Assembly: GCA_964481255.1 (NCBI GenBank)
Contig: CAYZTZ010000005.1
Location: forward strand, 5,122-69,121
Direction of reading: 5' to 3'
Origin: UBA6911 sp964481255
GTDB lineage: Bacteria; Acidobacteriota; UBA6911
DNA length: 64,000 nt
Position numbers and translations under genes: made by a program. The notes below the pieces were generated by a model. It made no database searches. It was not told where the DNA came from and saw only the letters and a list, made by a program, of their open reading frames with translations. Every line of letters begins with the position of its first letter. Position 1 is the stretch's first letter. Shown here piece by piece: positions 25,560 to 34,746 of the stretch.

Positions 25560-26906
25560 ATGAAATATCGAACGATTCTTATCCTGCTGATCGGATTCGG
25601 AAGCCTGCTCGCGCTGATCGGCATCCTGGGTTTCGGCGGATTACGAAGAGCCGAACGCATCTACAATGAAGTCGCCGCCATACACGAAGCCCATCGAGAA
25701 ACGGCTCTCATGCTGGAGGATATTCAGAGCGATAACTACCTTTCCGGAATTCTCGTGCGCGATTATCTCCTGGACCCGACTCCGGGAACCGGCCCCCAGT
25801 ACCGCAAGGAGCTACTGGAACTCCGCTCCGCCCTCTCCAAACACCTTACGGCCCTCAGTCGGTCCCTGAGCCATGACGAGGGCAGAGTTCTGGAACGGCT
25901 GCGCCGGGAAATGGACATCTACTGGGAATCGCTGGATCCGGTCTTCGAATGGACTCCCCAGGAAAAGGCCGCCCGAGGCTCGGCTTTTCTAAGGAGGCAG
26001 GTGATCCCGCGGCGCTACGCCATCGTATCCATTACCCGCGAAATAGATGATCTGAACGCGAAGAACCTCCGCCGGGAGGAGGAGAGAATACGCCTCAACC
26101 GTGTCGAGCTTCGGGCCTATTTCCTGAAACTGTTCGCGTTCTCCGCGATGGTCGCCGCGGCGGTGGCCGGCATGAGCATCTTCCGCGTATTGCGTCTGGA
26201 GCAGCGTTCGGAGGAGCAGCGCCGCAGGGCGGAGCGCGCGGAGAGGGAGCTTCGATACCTCTCTCAAAAGCTTGTGCAGGCTCAGGAAGAAGAACGGAAG
26301 TCGATCTCGCGCGAGCTGCACGACGAGATCGGCCAGCTCCTGACCGCCCTTAAAATGGAATTGGGCAACCTTTCCCAGCTCCGCGAAAGCTCCGGCAACG
26401 AATTTCAGGAGCACCTGGCCGAGGCGAAGGCTGTGACGGAAAGGACGATGCGGGCCGTGCGCGATCTGGCGATGGGATTGCGCCCCTCCATGCTTGACGA
26501 CCTTGGGCTCGGGCCGGCGCTGCAGTGGCAGGTCCGCGAGTTCTCAAGCCGAAGCAGCATTCCCGTGTCGCTCGAGATCGACGGAGATCCCGGCGGCATT
26601 CCCGAGAGCGTGAGCACCTGCATCTACCGAGTCACCCAGGAAGCTCTGACGAACTGCGCGCGCCACGCCCAGGCGCAGAACGTCCGGATCACGGTTCACG
26701 GGAGCACGGACCGGATCTTCCTGACCGTGACCGACGACGGAGTAGGCTTTGATTTTTCCGACTCCGTCGGCGCGGGCCTGGGCCTGATCGGAATGGAGGA
26801 AAGGGTGAAAAAACTGGGCGGCACTTTATCCATCTCCTCCCGGGCCCAGAGGGGCACCGTCCTGGAAGTGCAGCTTCCCCTGAAGGAACCGGAGGCGGAA
26901 CCATGA
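25560..26906 (+). CDS. NarL-type sensor histidine kinase
   Basis: A 448-residue membrane sensor. Transmembrane helices lie at about 8-25 and 190-208, bracketing a mostly helical extracytoplasmic sensor domain of about 160 residues. A coiled linker and the HisKA_3 dimer domain follow, with EEERKSISRELHDEIGQLL and phospho-acceptor His254. The ATPase domain has the N box (QEALTNCARHA), DDGVGFDF and GLGLIGMEERV. The stop overlaps the response regulator start by four bases (ATGA). The stimulus is not known; the neighbouring osmolyte block makes osmotic stress a reasonable guess. Confidence 0.93.
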   Translation: MKYRTILILLIGFGSLLALIGILGFGGLRRAERIYNEVAAIHEAHRETALMLEDIQSDNYLSGILVRDYLLDPTPGTGPQYRKELLELRSALSKHLTALSRSLSHDEGRVLERLRREMDIYWESLDPVFEWTPQEKAARGSAFLRRQVIPRRYAIVSITREIDDLNAKNLRREEERIRLNRVELRAYFLKLFAFSAMVAAAVAGMSIFRVLRLEQRSEEQRRRAERAERELRYLSQKLVQAQEEERKSISRELHDEIGQLLTALKMELGNLSQLRESSGNEFQEHLAEAKAVTERTMRAVRDLAMGLRPSMLDDLGLGPALQWQVREFSSRSSIPVSLEIDGDPGGIPESVSTCIYRVTQEALTNCARHAQAQNVRITVHGSTDRIFLTVTDDGVGFDFSDSVGAGLGLIGMEERVKKLGGTLSISSRAQRGTVLEVQLPLKEPEAEP

Positions 26907-27553
26907 GCGATACCCGCATTTTGCTGGCCGATGATCACGGTGTTGTGAGGAAGGGGCTCCGCTTCCTGTTGGAGCGGCAACCTGGAATGGAGGTTGTCGG
27001 CGAGGCCTCGGACGGCCGCGAGGCCGTGAAGCTGGCCGGGGAGCTCGCGCCGCATGTCGTCATCATGGACGTCGCCATGCCGCTTCTCAACGGGATAGAC
27101 GCAACCGCCCAGATCGTCAAGAGCAATCCGAGAACGGGCGTCATCATGCTCAGCATGCACTCCGACGAGGCCTACCTGGTGCGGGCCCTGAGCGCCGGCG
27201 CCAAAGGTTATCTGTTAAAAGACTCCGCAGAGACGGATCTTGTCAGGGCTGTCCAGGTTGTGGCCCAGGGGCGCCCCTTTTTCAGTCCCCAGATCGCCCA
27301 GACCCTGCTCGAAGACTATATGCGGACGCTGCAGCAGAGGGGGCTCGAGGATTCCTATGATATCCTGACGGAGCGCGAGCGGGAGGTGCTCCAGCTTCTC
27401 GCGGAAGGGAAGTCCAACAAGGAAGTCGCGTCGATCCTCAACCTGAGCCCCTATACCGTCGAAACGCACCGCACCAACCTCATGCAGAAACTCAACCTCC
27501 ACAATACCGCGGAGATCGTGCTTTACGCCGTGCGCAAAAAGATCATCGCCTGA
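26903..27553 (+). CDS. NarL/LuxR-family response regulator
   Basis: A 216-residue DNA-binding regulator. The receiver domain has the acidic pair D10/D11, phosphorylation site D56 (VIMDVAMP), Ser/Thr region MLSMHS and Lys106 (LLKDS). The C-terminal LuxR helix-turn-helix (LTEREREVLQLLAEGKSNKEVA .. VETHRTNLMQKL) begins at about residue 150. It is coupled by four-base overlap to the histidine kinase upstream and is surely its partner. Targets are unknown. Confidence 0.95.
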   Translation: MSDTRILLADDHGVVRKGLRFLLERQPGMEVVGEASDGREAVKLAGELAPHVVIMDVAMPLLNGIDATAQIVKSNPRTGVIMLSMHSDEAYLVRALSAGAKGYLLKDSAETDLVRAVQVVAQGRPFFSPQIAQTLLEDYMRTLQQRGLEDSYDILTEREREVLQLLAEGKSNKEVASILNLSPYTVETHRTNLMQKLNLHNTAEIVLYAVRKKIIA

Positions 27554-27646
27554 GCCGCACTCCGCACGGAACAACGCGGCGCGATAGCGCCCATCGGACC
27601 GGTTTTCGAACCGCGAAGGGGGCGTCCCTATCTCCCGCGCTCCGAA

Positions 27647-27669
27647 ATTCGATATTCGACATTCTGAGG
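27647..27669. repeat. dispersed repeat, diverged copy C
   Basis: Contains TTCGATATTCGACATTCTG, sharing the TTCGACATTCTG core with copies A (333-357) and B (5839-5863). It lies between the response regulator and mtaB. Confidence 0.4.
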
Positions 27670-27769
27670 GTCAATGCCGCGTTACGAAAGCTCACCGGCT
27701 ATGCGGCCCTTTGAGCGATTATCCGATGGGCGATGAGCTCCTGCGTCTTCGCACCCGCAGGCCGGAGCT

Positions 27770-29089
27770 TCAGGCGCATACGCCGTCCTGCTCGATGCTC
27801 GCGAGTGTAGCGTCCGCGCGGACGTCCTCGATGCGGACGTTCACCAGGCGGTTGGGAGGCACCATGAGGCGGGGCACGCGCGCGTGGATGTAGTTTCCGG
27901 TGAGCACCACTCCGGCGCCGAGGTCTTCCTCTTTCGCCAGGGTGATCGCGGGCAGAACCTTCCCGAGAAAGCGGCGTCGGAAGGCGAGACTCTTGGAGCG
28001 GGAGATTTCAAGCAATTGAGCGAGGCGCCGCTTCACCACCGCCGGCGGGACGCGGCCCGGCATGGAACAGGCTTCCGTTCCCTCCCGCGGCGAGAAGGGG
28101 AAGACGTGGAGATACGCCAGCGGCGACTCCTCAATCAGAGCGCACGTCTCGGAAAAATCCTGGTCCGTCTCTCCGGGAAATCCTACAAGGACATCCGTGC
28201 CGAGCCCGACATCCGGTATCGCTTCCCGGATCGACCGCAGCAGGGCGCGGAAGCGCGCGGCGGTGTAAGGCCGGCGCATGCGGCGCAGCAAGCGGTCGCT
28301 GCCGCTCTGCAGCGGAATATGAAAGTGACGGGCGAAAAGCGGACTCCCGGCCGCGAGGCCGATGAGCTCGAGGTCAAAATGCATCGGCTCAATACTGCTC
28401 AGACGTATTCGCCCGAGACCGGGGACCTTCAGAATCCGCCGAAGCAGATCGGCCAGTCGCGGGTGGCCCTTGATCTTGAGCCCGTAGGCCCCGAGGTGAA
28501 CCCCGGTGAGGACTATTTCCTGAAAGCCCCTGCCGACGAGAGCGCGGATTTCGGCCAGAACCTCCCCGGGCCGGGCGCTTCTCCCGGGCCCGCGGACATG
28601 CGGGACGATGCAGTAGGAACAACACGCGTCGCACCCGTCCTGCAGTTTGACCAGGGGGCGCGTTTTCCCTCCCGTCCGCGCCATGGGCGGGAGGCTAAAA
28701 GCGGGTTCCGTTCCGAAAGGGGAATGAAAAATCCCGTTCGTGGAAGGCGGCGCGTGGTCTCCAATAATCTCCGGCAGGCGATCCCTGTCGGCGTTTCCCG
28801 CGACGATACTCACGCCGGGGACGGCGGCCAGTGTCTCCGGATCGCGCTGGGCGTAGCATCCTGTCACGGCCAGGCGCGCCGCGGGATTTTCGCGATGCAG
28901 GCGCCTCAAGGCCTGGCGCGCCTGCTGATCCGAACGGTGCGTGACGGTGCATGTATTGACGATAATCCAGTCCGCGTCGCGCGCGCTTTCGCATTCCGTC
29001 ATGGCCGCACGGCAGAGACCTTCGCGGATCGCGGCGCTGTCGGCCTGGTTGCAGCGGCATCCGAAAGTCCGGACGCAAAACCTAGACAT
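27770..29089 (-). CDS. mtaB: MiaB-like tRNA methylthiotransferase (t6A37, MtaB type)
   Basis: Radical-SAM enzyme that adds a methylthio group to t6A37 in tRNA. The 439-residue product has the N-terminal cluster cysteines (TFGCRCNQAD, VNTCTVT, VTGCYAQ), the radical-SAM motif C-x3-C-x2-C in DGCDACCSYC, then VLTGVHLGAYG, FHIPLQSGSD and GFPGETDQDF. A short TRAM-like C-terminal domain follows. The order and the GVHLGAYG block favour MtaB over MiaB. The ATG at 29089 overlaps the purE stop by eight bases; the longer upstream frame is antisense-like and rejected. Confidence 0.88.
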   Translation of the reverse strand: MSRFCVRTFGCRCNQADSAAIREGLCRAAMTECESARDADWIIVNTCTVTHRSDQQARQALRRLHRENPAARLAVTGCYAQRDPETLAAVPGVSIVAGNADRDRLPEIIGDHAPPSTNGIFHSPFGTEPAFSLPPMARTGGKTRPLVKLQDGCDACCSYCIVPHVRGPGRSARPGEVLAEIRALVGRGFQEIVLTGVHLGAYGLKIKGHPRLADLLRRILKVPGLGRIRLSSIEPMHFDLELIGLAAGSPLFARHFHIPLQSGSDRLLRRMRRPYTAARFRALLRSIREAIPDVGLGTDVLVGFPGETDQDFSETCALIEESPLAYLHVFPFSPREGTEACSMPGRVPPAVVKRRLAQLLEISRSKSLAFRRRFLGKVLPAITLAKEEDLGAGVVLTGNYIHARVPRLMVPPNRLVNVRIEDVRADATLASIEQDGVCA

Positions 29090-29588
29090 TTTTCGCCTTC
29101 TTGAGCTCGGCGTCCTGCCGCGCGACCCTGTCCGCCAGCTTTTTTTTGTACTGATGCAGGCTTTCCGCCAGAGCGGGATCGCTTCGGGCGAGGATTTGCG
29201 CCGCCAGCACGGCGGCGTTGGAGGCGCCCATTTTGCCGATGCCCATGGTCGCCACGGGGACACCCGCGGGCATCATGGAGGTCGACAGCAGTGCGTCCAG
29301 CCCTTTCAACGGCGAGGAATCGATCGGGACGCCGATCACGGGCAGAATCGTATGCGCGGCGATCACGCCGGCAAGGTGGGCGGCGGCGCCGGCGCAGGCG
29401 ATAACGGCCTGGACGCCCCGCTTCTCGAGTGCGGCCGCGTACCGGCGCGTCCGGTCCGGGGACCTGTGGGCGCTTGCAACCGTCCATTCGAACGCAATGT
29501 TGAAATCCTTCAGGATTTGAATCATGTCCTGAATGACAGGGTAGTCGGATTCGCTTCCGAGAACGATTGCGACCTTGGGTTGAGTCAC
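29082..29588 (-). CDS. purE: 5-(carboxyamino)imidazole ribonucleotide mutase
   Basis: Catalyses the N5-CAIR to CAIR rearrangement in purine synthesis. The 168-residue product has VLGSESDYPVI, the VASAHRSPDRT loop with the active-site His, CAGAAAHLAGVIAAHT and PVIGVPID. A GTG at 29588 is preferred: it has GGAGG with a five-base spacer and gives the usual short N-terminus. The ATG at 29600 and GTG at 29612 lack a ribosome-binding site. It follows purD by 38 bp and overlaps mtaB by eight bases, forming a purD-purE-mtaB operon. Confidence 0.93.
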   Translation of the reverse strand: MTQPKVAIVLGSESDYPVIQDMIQILKDFNIAFEWTVASAHRSPDRTRRYAAALEKRGVQAVIACAGAAAHLAGVIAAHTILPVIGVPIDSSPLKGLDALLSTSMMPAGVPVATMGIGKMGASNAAVLAAQILARSDPALAESLHQYKKKLADRVARQDAELKKAKNV

Positions 29589-29626
29589 CGCTGCCTCCAT
29601 TAGGATGGACACGCCGGGCGCCGTTT

Positions 29627-30925
29627 CTAGTTGAGCTTCGGGACCCGACCGGCGCCCAGACCCTTGGCCCCGATATCCCGGCGGTAGTGCATTCCCTCAA
29701 AGTGAATCTTATTGACGGCATCGTAAGCCGCCATCATGGCCGATGCAAGATTCCTGTCCGTCGCCGTCACGCCCAGGACCCTGCCGCCGTCGGTCAGCAA
29801 TCTGCCGTTTTCCAGACGGGTGCCCGCGTGAAACACGGCGACGCGGGGATCTTCCTCCGCCATTTCGAGCCCCGTAATGACCTTGCCTTTGGCGTAGGAT
29901 CCCGGGTAGCCGCCCGAGGCCAGCACCACGCAGACGGCGGCGCCGTCGTCCCAGACGGCCCTGTAATCCTTCAGGCGACCTTCGCAGAGGGCTTCGCCAA
30001 GCTCCCCGAAATCGCTCTTCAGCCGCGGCAGGATCACCTGGCATTCCGGGTCGCCCATCCGGACATTAAATTCCAGGACTTTCACCCCGCCGGGGGTCAG
30101 CATCAGGCCCGCGTACAGAATCCCCTGAAAAGGGGACCCCTCGTCGCGCATCCCATGGATCACGGGCTTTATGACCCTCGCGAGAATCTCGCTCTCGAGC
30201 CGCGGGCCAAGGATATCGTCGGTCGAATAAGCCCCCATACCCCCCGTATTGGGCCCCTGGTCGGCGTCAAAAACGGCCTTGTGATCGCGGGCGGCGACGG
30301 CCGGCAGAATCGTTTCACCGTCGGTGAACACGATATAGGAGGCCTCTACCCCCTCCAGGCATTCCTCGATGATGACGCGGTCCCCGGAATCGCCGAACTC
30401 CCTGTCGATCATGATCCGCCGGACGGCATCCCGCGCTTCGTCCCGGGTGCGCGAGACCACCACTCCCTTACCCGCCGCCAGCCCGTCGGCCTTGACGACG
30501 AGGGGGTAGCGCGCCTCCTGCGAGTCCAGATACGCGAGCGCGTCCCGCGCCCCGCCGAAAACGGCATAGGCGGCGGTGGGGACTCCATGCCGGGCCATGA
30601 AATCCTTGGCGAAGACCTTGCTGGATTCCAGACGGGCGGCCTCCCGCGTCGGGCCGAGAACCCTGATGCCGGCCGCCTTCAGCTGATCCGCCAAACCCGC
30701 GGCAAGAGGCGCCTCGGGACCGACGATGACGTAGTCGATCCTTTCCCGCAGCGCGAGATCGCGGACGGCGGCGGAATCGTGCGGCTGTACGGGCACGCAC
30801 CGGGCGTCGCGCGAGATCCCGCCGTTGCCCGGCGCGCAGAAAACCGCCTGGACGCGCGGGCTCCGCCGGAGTTTCCACGCGAGCGTGTGTTCTCTCCCCC
30901 CGGAGCCGATGACAAGTATTCTCAT
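29627..30925 (-). CDS. purD: phosphoribosylamine-glycine ligase
   Basis: ATP-grasp enzyme that makes glycinamide ribonucleotide in purine synthesis. The 432-residue product starts MRILVIGSGGREHTLAWKL, as in nearly all PurD proteins. It shows VGPEAPLAAGLAD, the SKVFAKDFMARHGVPTA segment, YPLVVKADGLAAGKGVVV, GVEASYIVFTDG and NVRMGDPECQVILPRL. Length and order are standard. It lies 88 bp after galU and is followed by purE. Confidence 0.97.
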   Translation of the reverse strand: MRILVIGSGGREHTLAWKLRRSPRVQAVFCAPGNGGISRDARCVPVQPHDSAAVRDLALRERIDYVIVGPEAPLAAGLADQLKAAGIRVLGPTREAARLESSKVFAKDFMARHGVPTAAYAVFGGARDALAYLDSQEARYPLVVKADGLAAGKGVVVSRTRDEARDAVRRIMIDREFGDSGDRVIIEECLEGVEASYIVFTDGETILPAVAARDHKAVFDADQGPNTGGMGAYSTDDILGPRLESEILARVIKPVIHGMRDEGSPFQGILYAGLMLTPGGVKVLEFNVRMGDPECQVILPRLKSDFGELGEALCEGRLKDYRAVWDDGAAVCVVLASGGYPGSYAKGKVITGLEMAEEDPRVAVFHAGTRLENGRLLTDGGRVLGVTATDRNLASAMMAAYDAVNKIHFEGMHYRRDIGAKGLGAGRVPKLN

Positions 30926-31013
30926 AAAAATCCTCGGCCTAATTCACGCGTTTTTCCAGAACAAAATTCGTATCCCGCGCCGGCCCTCGATCCGGCGCCG
31001 GGAAGGACGGGCG

Positions 31014-31931
31014 CTAAAACCTGTCGAGGTCCAGGCTTTTCAGGTAGGAACGCAGGGCGGGCCCCAGTTCCTCGTTGGCCAGGGCGACCTCGATCGTCGC
31101 CCGCAGGAAGCCGAGTTTGTCGCCCGCGTCGTGCCGTTTCCCCTGAAACCTGCAGGCCAGGACCCTTTCGCGGCCAAGCAGGCGGCGGAGCCCGTCCGTC
31201 AGCTGTATCTCCCCGCCGCTGCCCGTCTCGGTTTCCTCAAGGGCGTTAAAGATCGACGGCGTCAGGACATACCTCCCGATAATGGCCAGGTTGGAGGGCG
31301 CTTCCTCCGGTCTCGGCTTCTCCACCATATCGCGGACATCAAACAGCCTGCCCGCGCTCCCCGGCACCGGCCGGCCCTGAATGATCCCGTACCTCCCCGC
31401 TTCCTGAACGGGGATCTCCGTGATCGCCACAACGCTGGTCCCGTACCGCTCATAAACGTCCATCAGCTGGCGGATGCAGGGCACCTCGGACACGATGACG
31501 TCGTCGCCGAGGAGCACCGCGAAAGGCTCGTCGTTCATCAGATTGCGGGCCACAAGAACGGCGTGCCCGAGCCCGAGAGCCTCTTTCTGCCGCACATACG
31601 CGATATGGACCATTTCGGATACGGCGCGCACGCGGTTCAGCAGATCGGATTTGCCCCGCTCCTCGAGAGTCTTTTCCAGTTCATAGGAAACATCGAAATG
31701 GTCCTCGATGGCGTTTTTCCCGCGCCCGGTCACGATGACAAGGGTTTCGAGCCCCGAGGCGACGGCCTCCTCCACCACGTACTGGATGATGGGCTTGTCC
31801 ACCAGAGGCAGCATCTCCTTGGGCTGAGCTTTTGTCGCCGGGAGAAACCGGGTGCCCAAACCCGCGGCGGGGAAAACGGCTCTCCGGATCGGCGTCCTCT
31901 TGTATTTCCTGCCCGGCGGTCTGTCTTTCAT
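31014..31931 (-). CDS. galU: UTP-glucose-1-phosphate uridylyltransferase
   Basis: Makes UDP-glucose from UTP and glucose 1-phosphate. The 305-residue product has the nucleotidyltransferase start AVFPAAGLGTRFLPATKAQPKEM, DKPIIQYVVEEAVASG, VTGRGKNAIEDHFD, LLGDDVIV and the GEIQLTDGLRRLL segment. The ATG at 31931 gives the usual N-terminus with a short basic lead; an upstream in-frame ATG would add 19 unlikely residues. UDP-glucose could feed the glycosylglycerate cluster at 21-25 kb, though the genes are not adjacent. Confidence 0.95.
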   Translation of the reverse strand: MKDRPPGRKYKRTPIRRAVFPAAGLGTRFLPATKAQPKEMLPLVDKPIIQYVVEEAVASGLETLVIVTGRGKNAIEDHFDVSYELEKTLEERGKSDLLNRVRAVSEMVHIAYVRQKEALGLGHAVLVARNLMNDEPFAVLLGDDVIVSEVPCIRQLMDVYERYGTSVVAITEIPVQEAGRYGIIQGRPVPGSAGRLFDVRDMVEKPRPEEAPSNLAIIGRYVLTPSIFNALEETETGSGGEIQLTDGLRRLLGRERVLACRFQGKRHDAGDKLGFLRATIEVALANEELGPALRSYLKSLDLDRF

Positions 31932-32170
31932 AGGCCTCTTCCCGATATTCGGCAAGCTTTTTTCCCTTCTAAAACGTGATTGAAACAACGGCCTTCGGCA
32001 ATGTCAATGGAAGAATGCAAACACCCCTGCAGGCGGGCCGGCGGTCCAGGCGCGCAGAACCCCGGGCTTCCAATTGCCGGCCCTTTTCGGGCGCAGGGGG
32101 AACGCATTCGCCGCGAGGCCGGGAAAAGGAGGCGTTTCAATGATAGAATGCCGGATGGGGGAGAGCGCTT

Positions 32171-33448
32171 ATGCTGGACAAAAACTTTATTCGCGAGAAC
32201 CTGGACTATGTGCGCGAAAGGCTGGCCGCGCGCGGAGGCCGGTATCCCTTGGACGAGCTCATGGCGGCCGACGCGGAGTGGAAAGGCGTCCTTCTTCGCT
32301 GCGAAGAGCTCCGCCGGCAGCGCAACGAAGCCTCCGAAGCCATCGGAAGGATGAAGCGCGCCGGAGAAGACACCGCCAACCAGCAGGCGAAGGTGAAGGA
32401 GATTTCGAACGAGATCAAATCGCTGGAAGAGGCGGCGCGCCTTCTCGAGGAACGCCTGAATTCCTTTCTCCACAACATCCCCAACCTGCCGCACAGCTCG
32501 GTTCCCGTGGGGTGCGACGAAACCGTAAACCGGGAAGTCCGGCGCTGGGGGAGCGCCCCGGAGTTCGACTTCGAGCCGCTGGACCACGTGGATATCGGAA
32601 CTTCCCTGGGAATCCTGGACATGGAGCGGGCGGCCAAGATCGCGGGCGGGCGTTTTTCGCTCCTGCGCGGGGCCGGGGCCCTCATGGAAAGGGCCCTGAT
32701 CAACTTCATGCTGGACGTCCACACCAGGCATCACGGGTATCAGGAAGTGCTCCCGCCTTTTATGGCCAATTCCGCCAGCCTGTTCGGGACGGGGAACCTC
32801 CCCAAGTTCGCCGAGGATCTCTTCAAGGTCGAAGGGACGGACTATTACCTCATCCCCACGGCCGAGGTCCCCGTCACCAACATCTACCAGAACGAAGTCC
32901 TGGAGAAGGCGGAGCTGCCGAAAAAATTCGCGGCCTACACCCCCTGCTTCCGCAGCGAGGCCGGTTCCTACGGCAAGGACGTGCGCGGTCTCATACGCCA
33001 GCATCAATTCAACAAGGTGGAGCTCGTCAAGTTCGCCGAGCCGTCCGTTTCCTACGATGAGCTGGAGTCCCTGACCCGCGACGCGGAGGACATCCTTCAG
33101 CGCCTGGGCCTGCACTACCGCGTCGTGGTCCTCTGCACGGGGGATATGGGATTCGCAAGCGCCAAGACCTACGACCTGGAAGTGTGGCTGCCGAGCCAGC
33201 GGCGCTTCCGCGAGATCTCCTCCTGCAGCAATTTCGAGGCCTTTCAGGCCAGGCGCGCCAACATCCGGTTCCGGGGCGAAGACGGTAAACGGCACTATGT
33301 GCACACCCTGAACGGCTCGGGCGTCGCCATCGGGAGGACCTGGCTTGCCATCGTCGAAAACTACCAGCAACGGGACGGCTCCGTCGTTATTCCGGAAGCC
33401 TTGAGACCGTATATGGGGGGCATGGAGGTCATTCGGAAAGGAGATTAG
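32171..33448 (+). CDS. serS: seryl-tRNA synthetase
   Basis: Class II aminoacyl-tRNA synthetase charging tRNA-Ser. The 425-residue product has the N-terminal long antiparallel coiled coil (about 25-105), then TAEVPVTNIYQNEVL, motif 2 CFRSEAGSYGKDVRGLIRQHQF, and motif 3 NGSGVAIGRTWLAIVENYQ. GGGGGAG precedes the ATG. This is the last typical core gene before composition and content change. No T-box leader is visible in the 180 bp upstream. Confidence 0.97.
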   Translation: MLDKNFIRENLDYVRERLAARGGRYPLDELMAADAEWKGVLLRCEELRRQRNEASEAIGRMKRAGEDTANQQAKVKEISNEIKSLEEAARLLEERLNSFLHNIPNLPHSSVPVGCDETVNREVRRWGSAPEFDFEPLDHVDIGTSLGILDMERAAKIAGGRFSLLRGAGALMERALINFMLDVHTRHHGYQEVLPPFMANSASLFGTGNLPKFAEDLFKVEGTDYYLIPTAEVPVTNIYQNEVLEKAELPKKFAAYTPCFRSEAGSYGKDVRGLIRQHQFNKVELVKFAEPSVSYDELESLTRDAEDILQRLGLHYRVVVLCTGDMGFASAKTYDLEVWLPSQRRFREISSCSNFEAFQARRANIRFRGEDGKRHYVHTLNGSGVAIGRTWLAIVENYQQRDGSVVIPEALRPYMGGMEVIRKGD

Positions 33449-33775
33449 GCGATCCGTCACCTGCCATCGCCGCCGGACTCCGCCGACGAGCTTGCCCAGG
33501 CCGCTTCGCAGGAAAATTAGAGAGACCACGGGGTTATGGAGGTCGTGCAGCTGCCGCCAGTGACGGGCGTCCGGGCGCCCCATCATGGAATGAGGTGAGC
33601 CCATAATGACATCCCCCGCTGAGATGGAAAAGTACCGGAAAGAGTCCGAGGGGGACGACGCGGATACGGCGAGAGAATAAAATTTATCTGAAGAACTGCA
33701 GGGCGGGCGCAGGAATACCTGTCCGGACCTCTTGCGGGCCGGATCCTGCCGCTCCACTGTCTATAGAGCGAACTG
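33449..33775. other. intergenic junction between serS and the catabolic island
   Basis: No gene is supported. This is where the GC-rich core block ends. No tRNA, direct repeat or integrase was recognised. A minus-strand open frame runs through serS and this gap and looks like a shadow. Confidence 0.4.
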
Positions 33776-34696
33776 ATGAGCCATTCGGAAGATGGAATCA
33801 TATTCAACATCCAGGGCTATTGCCTCCACGACGGCCCCGGCATTCGCACGACGGTGTTTCTGAAAGGATGCCCTCTGCGCTGCCTTTGGTGCCAGAATCC
33901 GGAATCTCATTCCTTCAGTCCCGAACTTCTCTTTACGGAGGAAAGGTGCACGGCGTGCGGGAAGTGCGTCCAGGCCTGCCCCGAGCATGCAATCCGCCTG
34001 CACGGGAAAGCGTCGCAAACCGACCGAAGGCTCTGCAAAGGCACAGGGTTGTGTGTCGATGCCTGTCCCAACGAAGCCAGAGCCATAATCGGGCGCCGGG
34101 CAACGGCCGACGAGGTTTTCAAAGAGATCGCCGCCGATTCATTGTTCTACCAGGCGTCGGGCGGCGGCGTGACATTGAGCGGAGGAGAGCCTCTGGCGCA
34201 ACCTGAGTTCGCGGCCGGCATTCTAAAGAAATGCCGGGACGCAGGGTTTCACACCGCGCTGGACACTTGCGGACACGCCGACTGGACGGCGGCACGAGAG
34301 GTCCTGCGCTATGTCGACCTTGTGCTCTTTGATTTCAAGCACATGAATCCCGAAATGCATAGGAGACATACAGGGGTAACCAATGAACGGATCCTGCAGA
34401 ACGCGGAAAAGATCCACCATGAGATGTCGATACCGATGCAAGCCCGCGTGACCCTCGTTCCCGGTTTCAACGATTCCCCTGAAAACCTCGAGGCCACCGC
34501 CCGATTCATCGCCGGCACACTCTCGAACGCCGTCCCTGTTCATCTGCTTCCCTACCACCGCCTTGGAGAGGCAAAATGGGAGAGGTTGGGAAGGAAAAAT
34601 GAGACCGCGGCCATCGAGATTCCCGGCGAGCGGCAGTTGATGGAATGCCGCCGGATTTTTGAGTCCTTCGGCCTGACTGTAACGACGGGCGGTTGA
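33776..34696 (+). CDS. glycyl-radical enzyme activating protein (module 1)
   Basis: Radical-SAM activase that would abstract H from the Gly of the partner enzyme encoded 50 bp downstream. The 306-residue product has HDGPGIRTTVFLKGCPLRCLWC with C32-x3-C36-x2-C39, SGGEPLAQPEF and the FDFKHMN segment. The ferredoxin-like insert has one complete 4Fe-4S set (C58, C61, C64, C68). In the second set the second Cys is Thr90 (C87, T90, C93, C97), so this cluster may be 3Fe-4S or labile. The start has only a weak ribosome-binding site. Confidence 0.92.
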   Translation: MSHSEDGIIFNIQGYCLHDGPGIRTTVFLKGCPLRCLWCQNPESHSFSPELLFTEERCTACGKCVQACPEHAIRLHGKASQTDRRLCKGTGLCVDACPNEARAIIGRRATADEVFKEIAADSLFYQASGGGVTLSGGEPLAQPEFAAGILKKCRDAGFHTALDTCGHADWTAAREVLRYVDLVLFDFKHMNPEMHRRHTGVTNERILQNAEKIHHEMSIPMQARVTLVPGFNDSPENLEATARFIAGTLSNAVPVHLLPYHRLGEAKWERLGRKNETAAIEIPGERQLMECRRIFESFGLTVTTGG

Positions 34697-34746
34697 TCCG
34701 CAATTCCGGCATTGGGATTCCATGTCGGGAACAGGAGAGGCGTCTT

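Noticed and set aside
29567..31249. 560-codon plus-strand open frame
   Set aside because: Antisense to purD and purE; low-complexity Arg/Gly/Pro-rich translation.
31928..33757. 609-codon minus-strand open frame
   Set aside because: Antisense to serS, which is certain; no motif in the part that extends into the gap.
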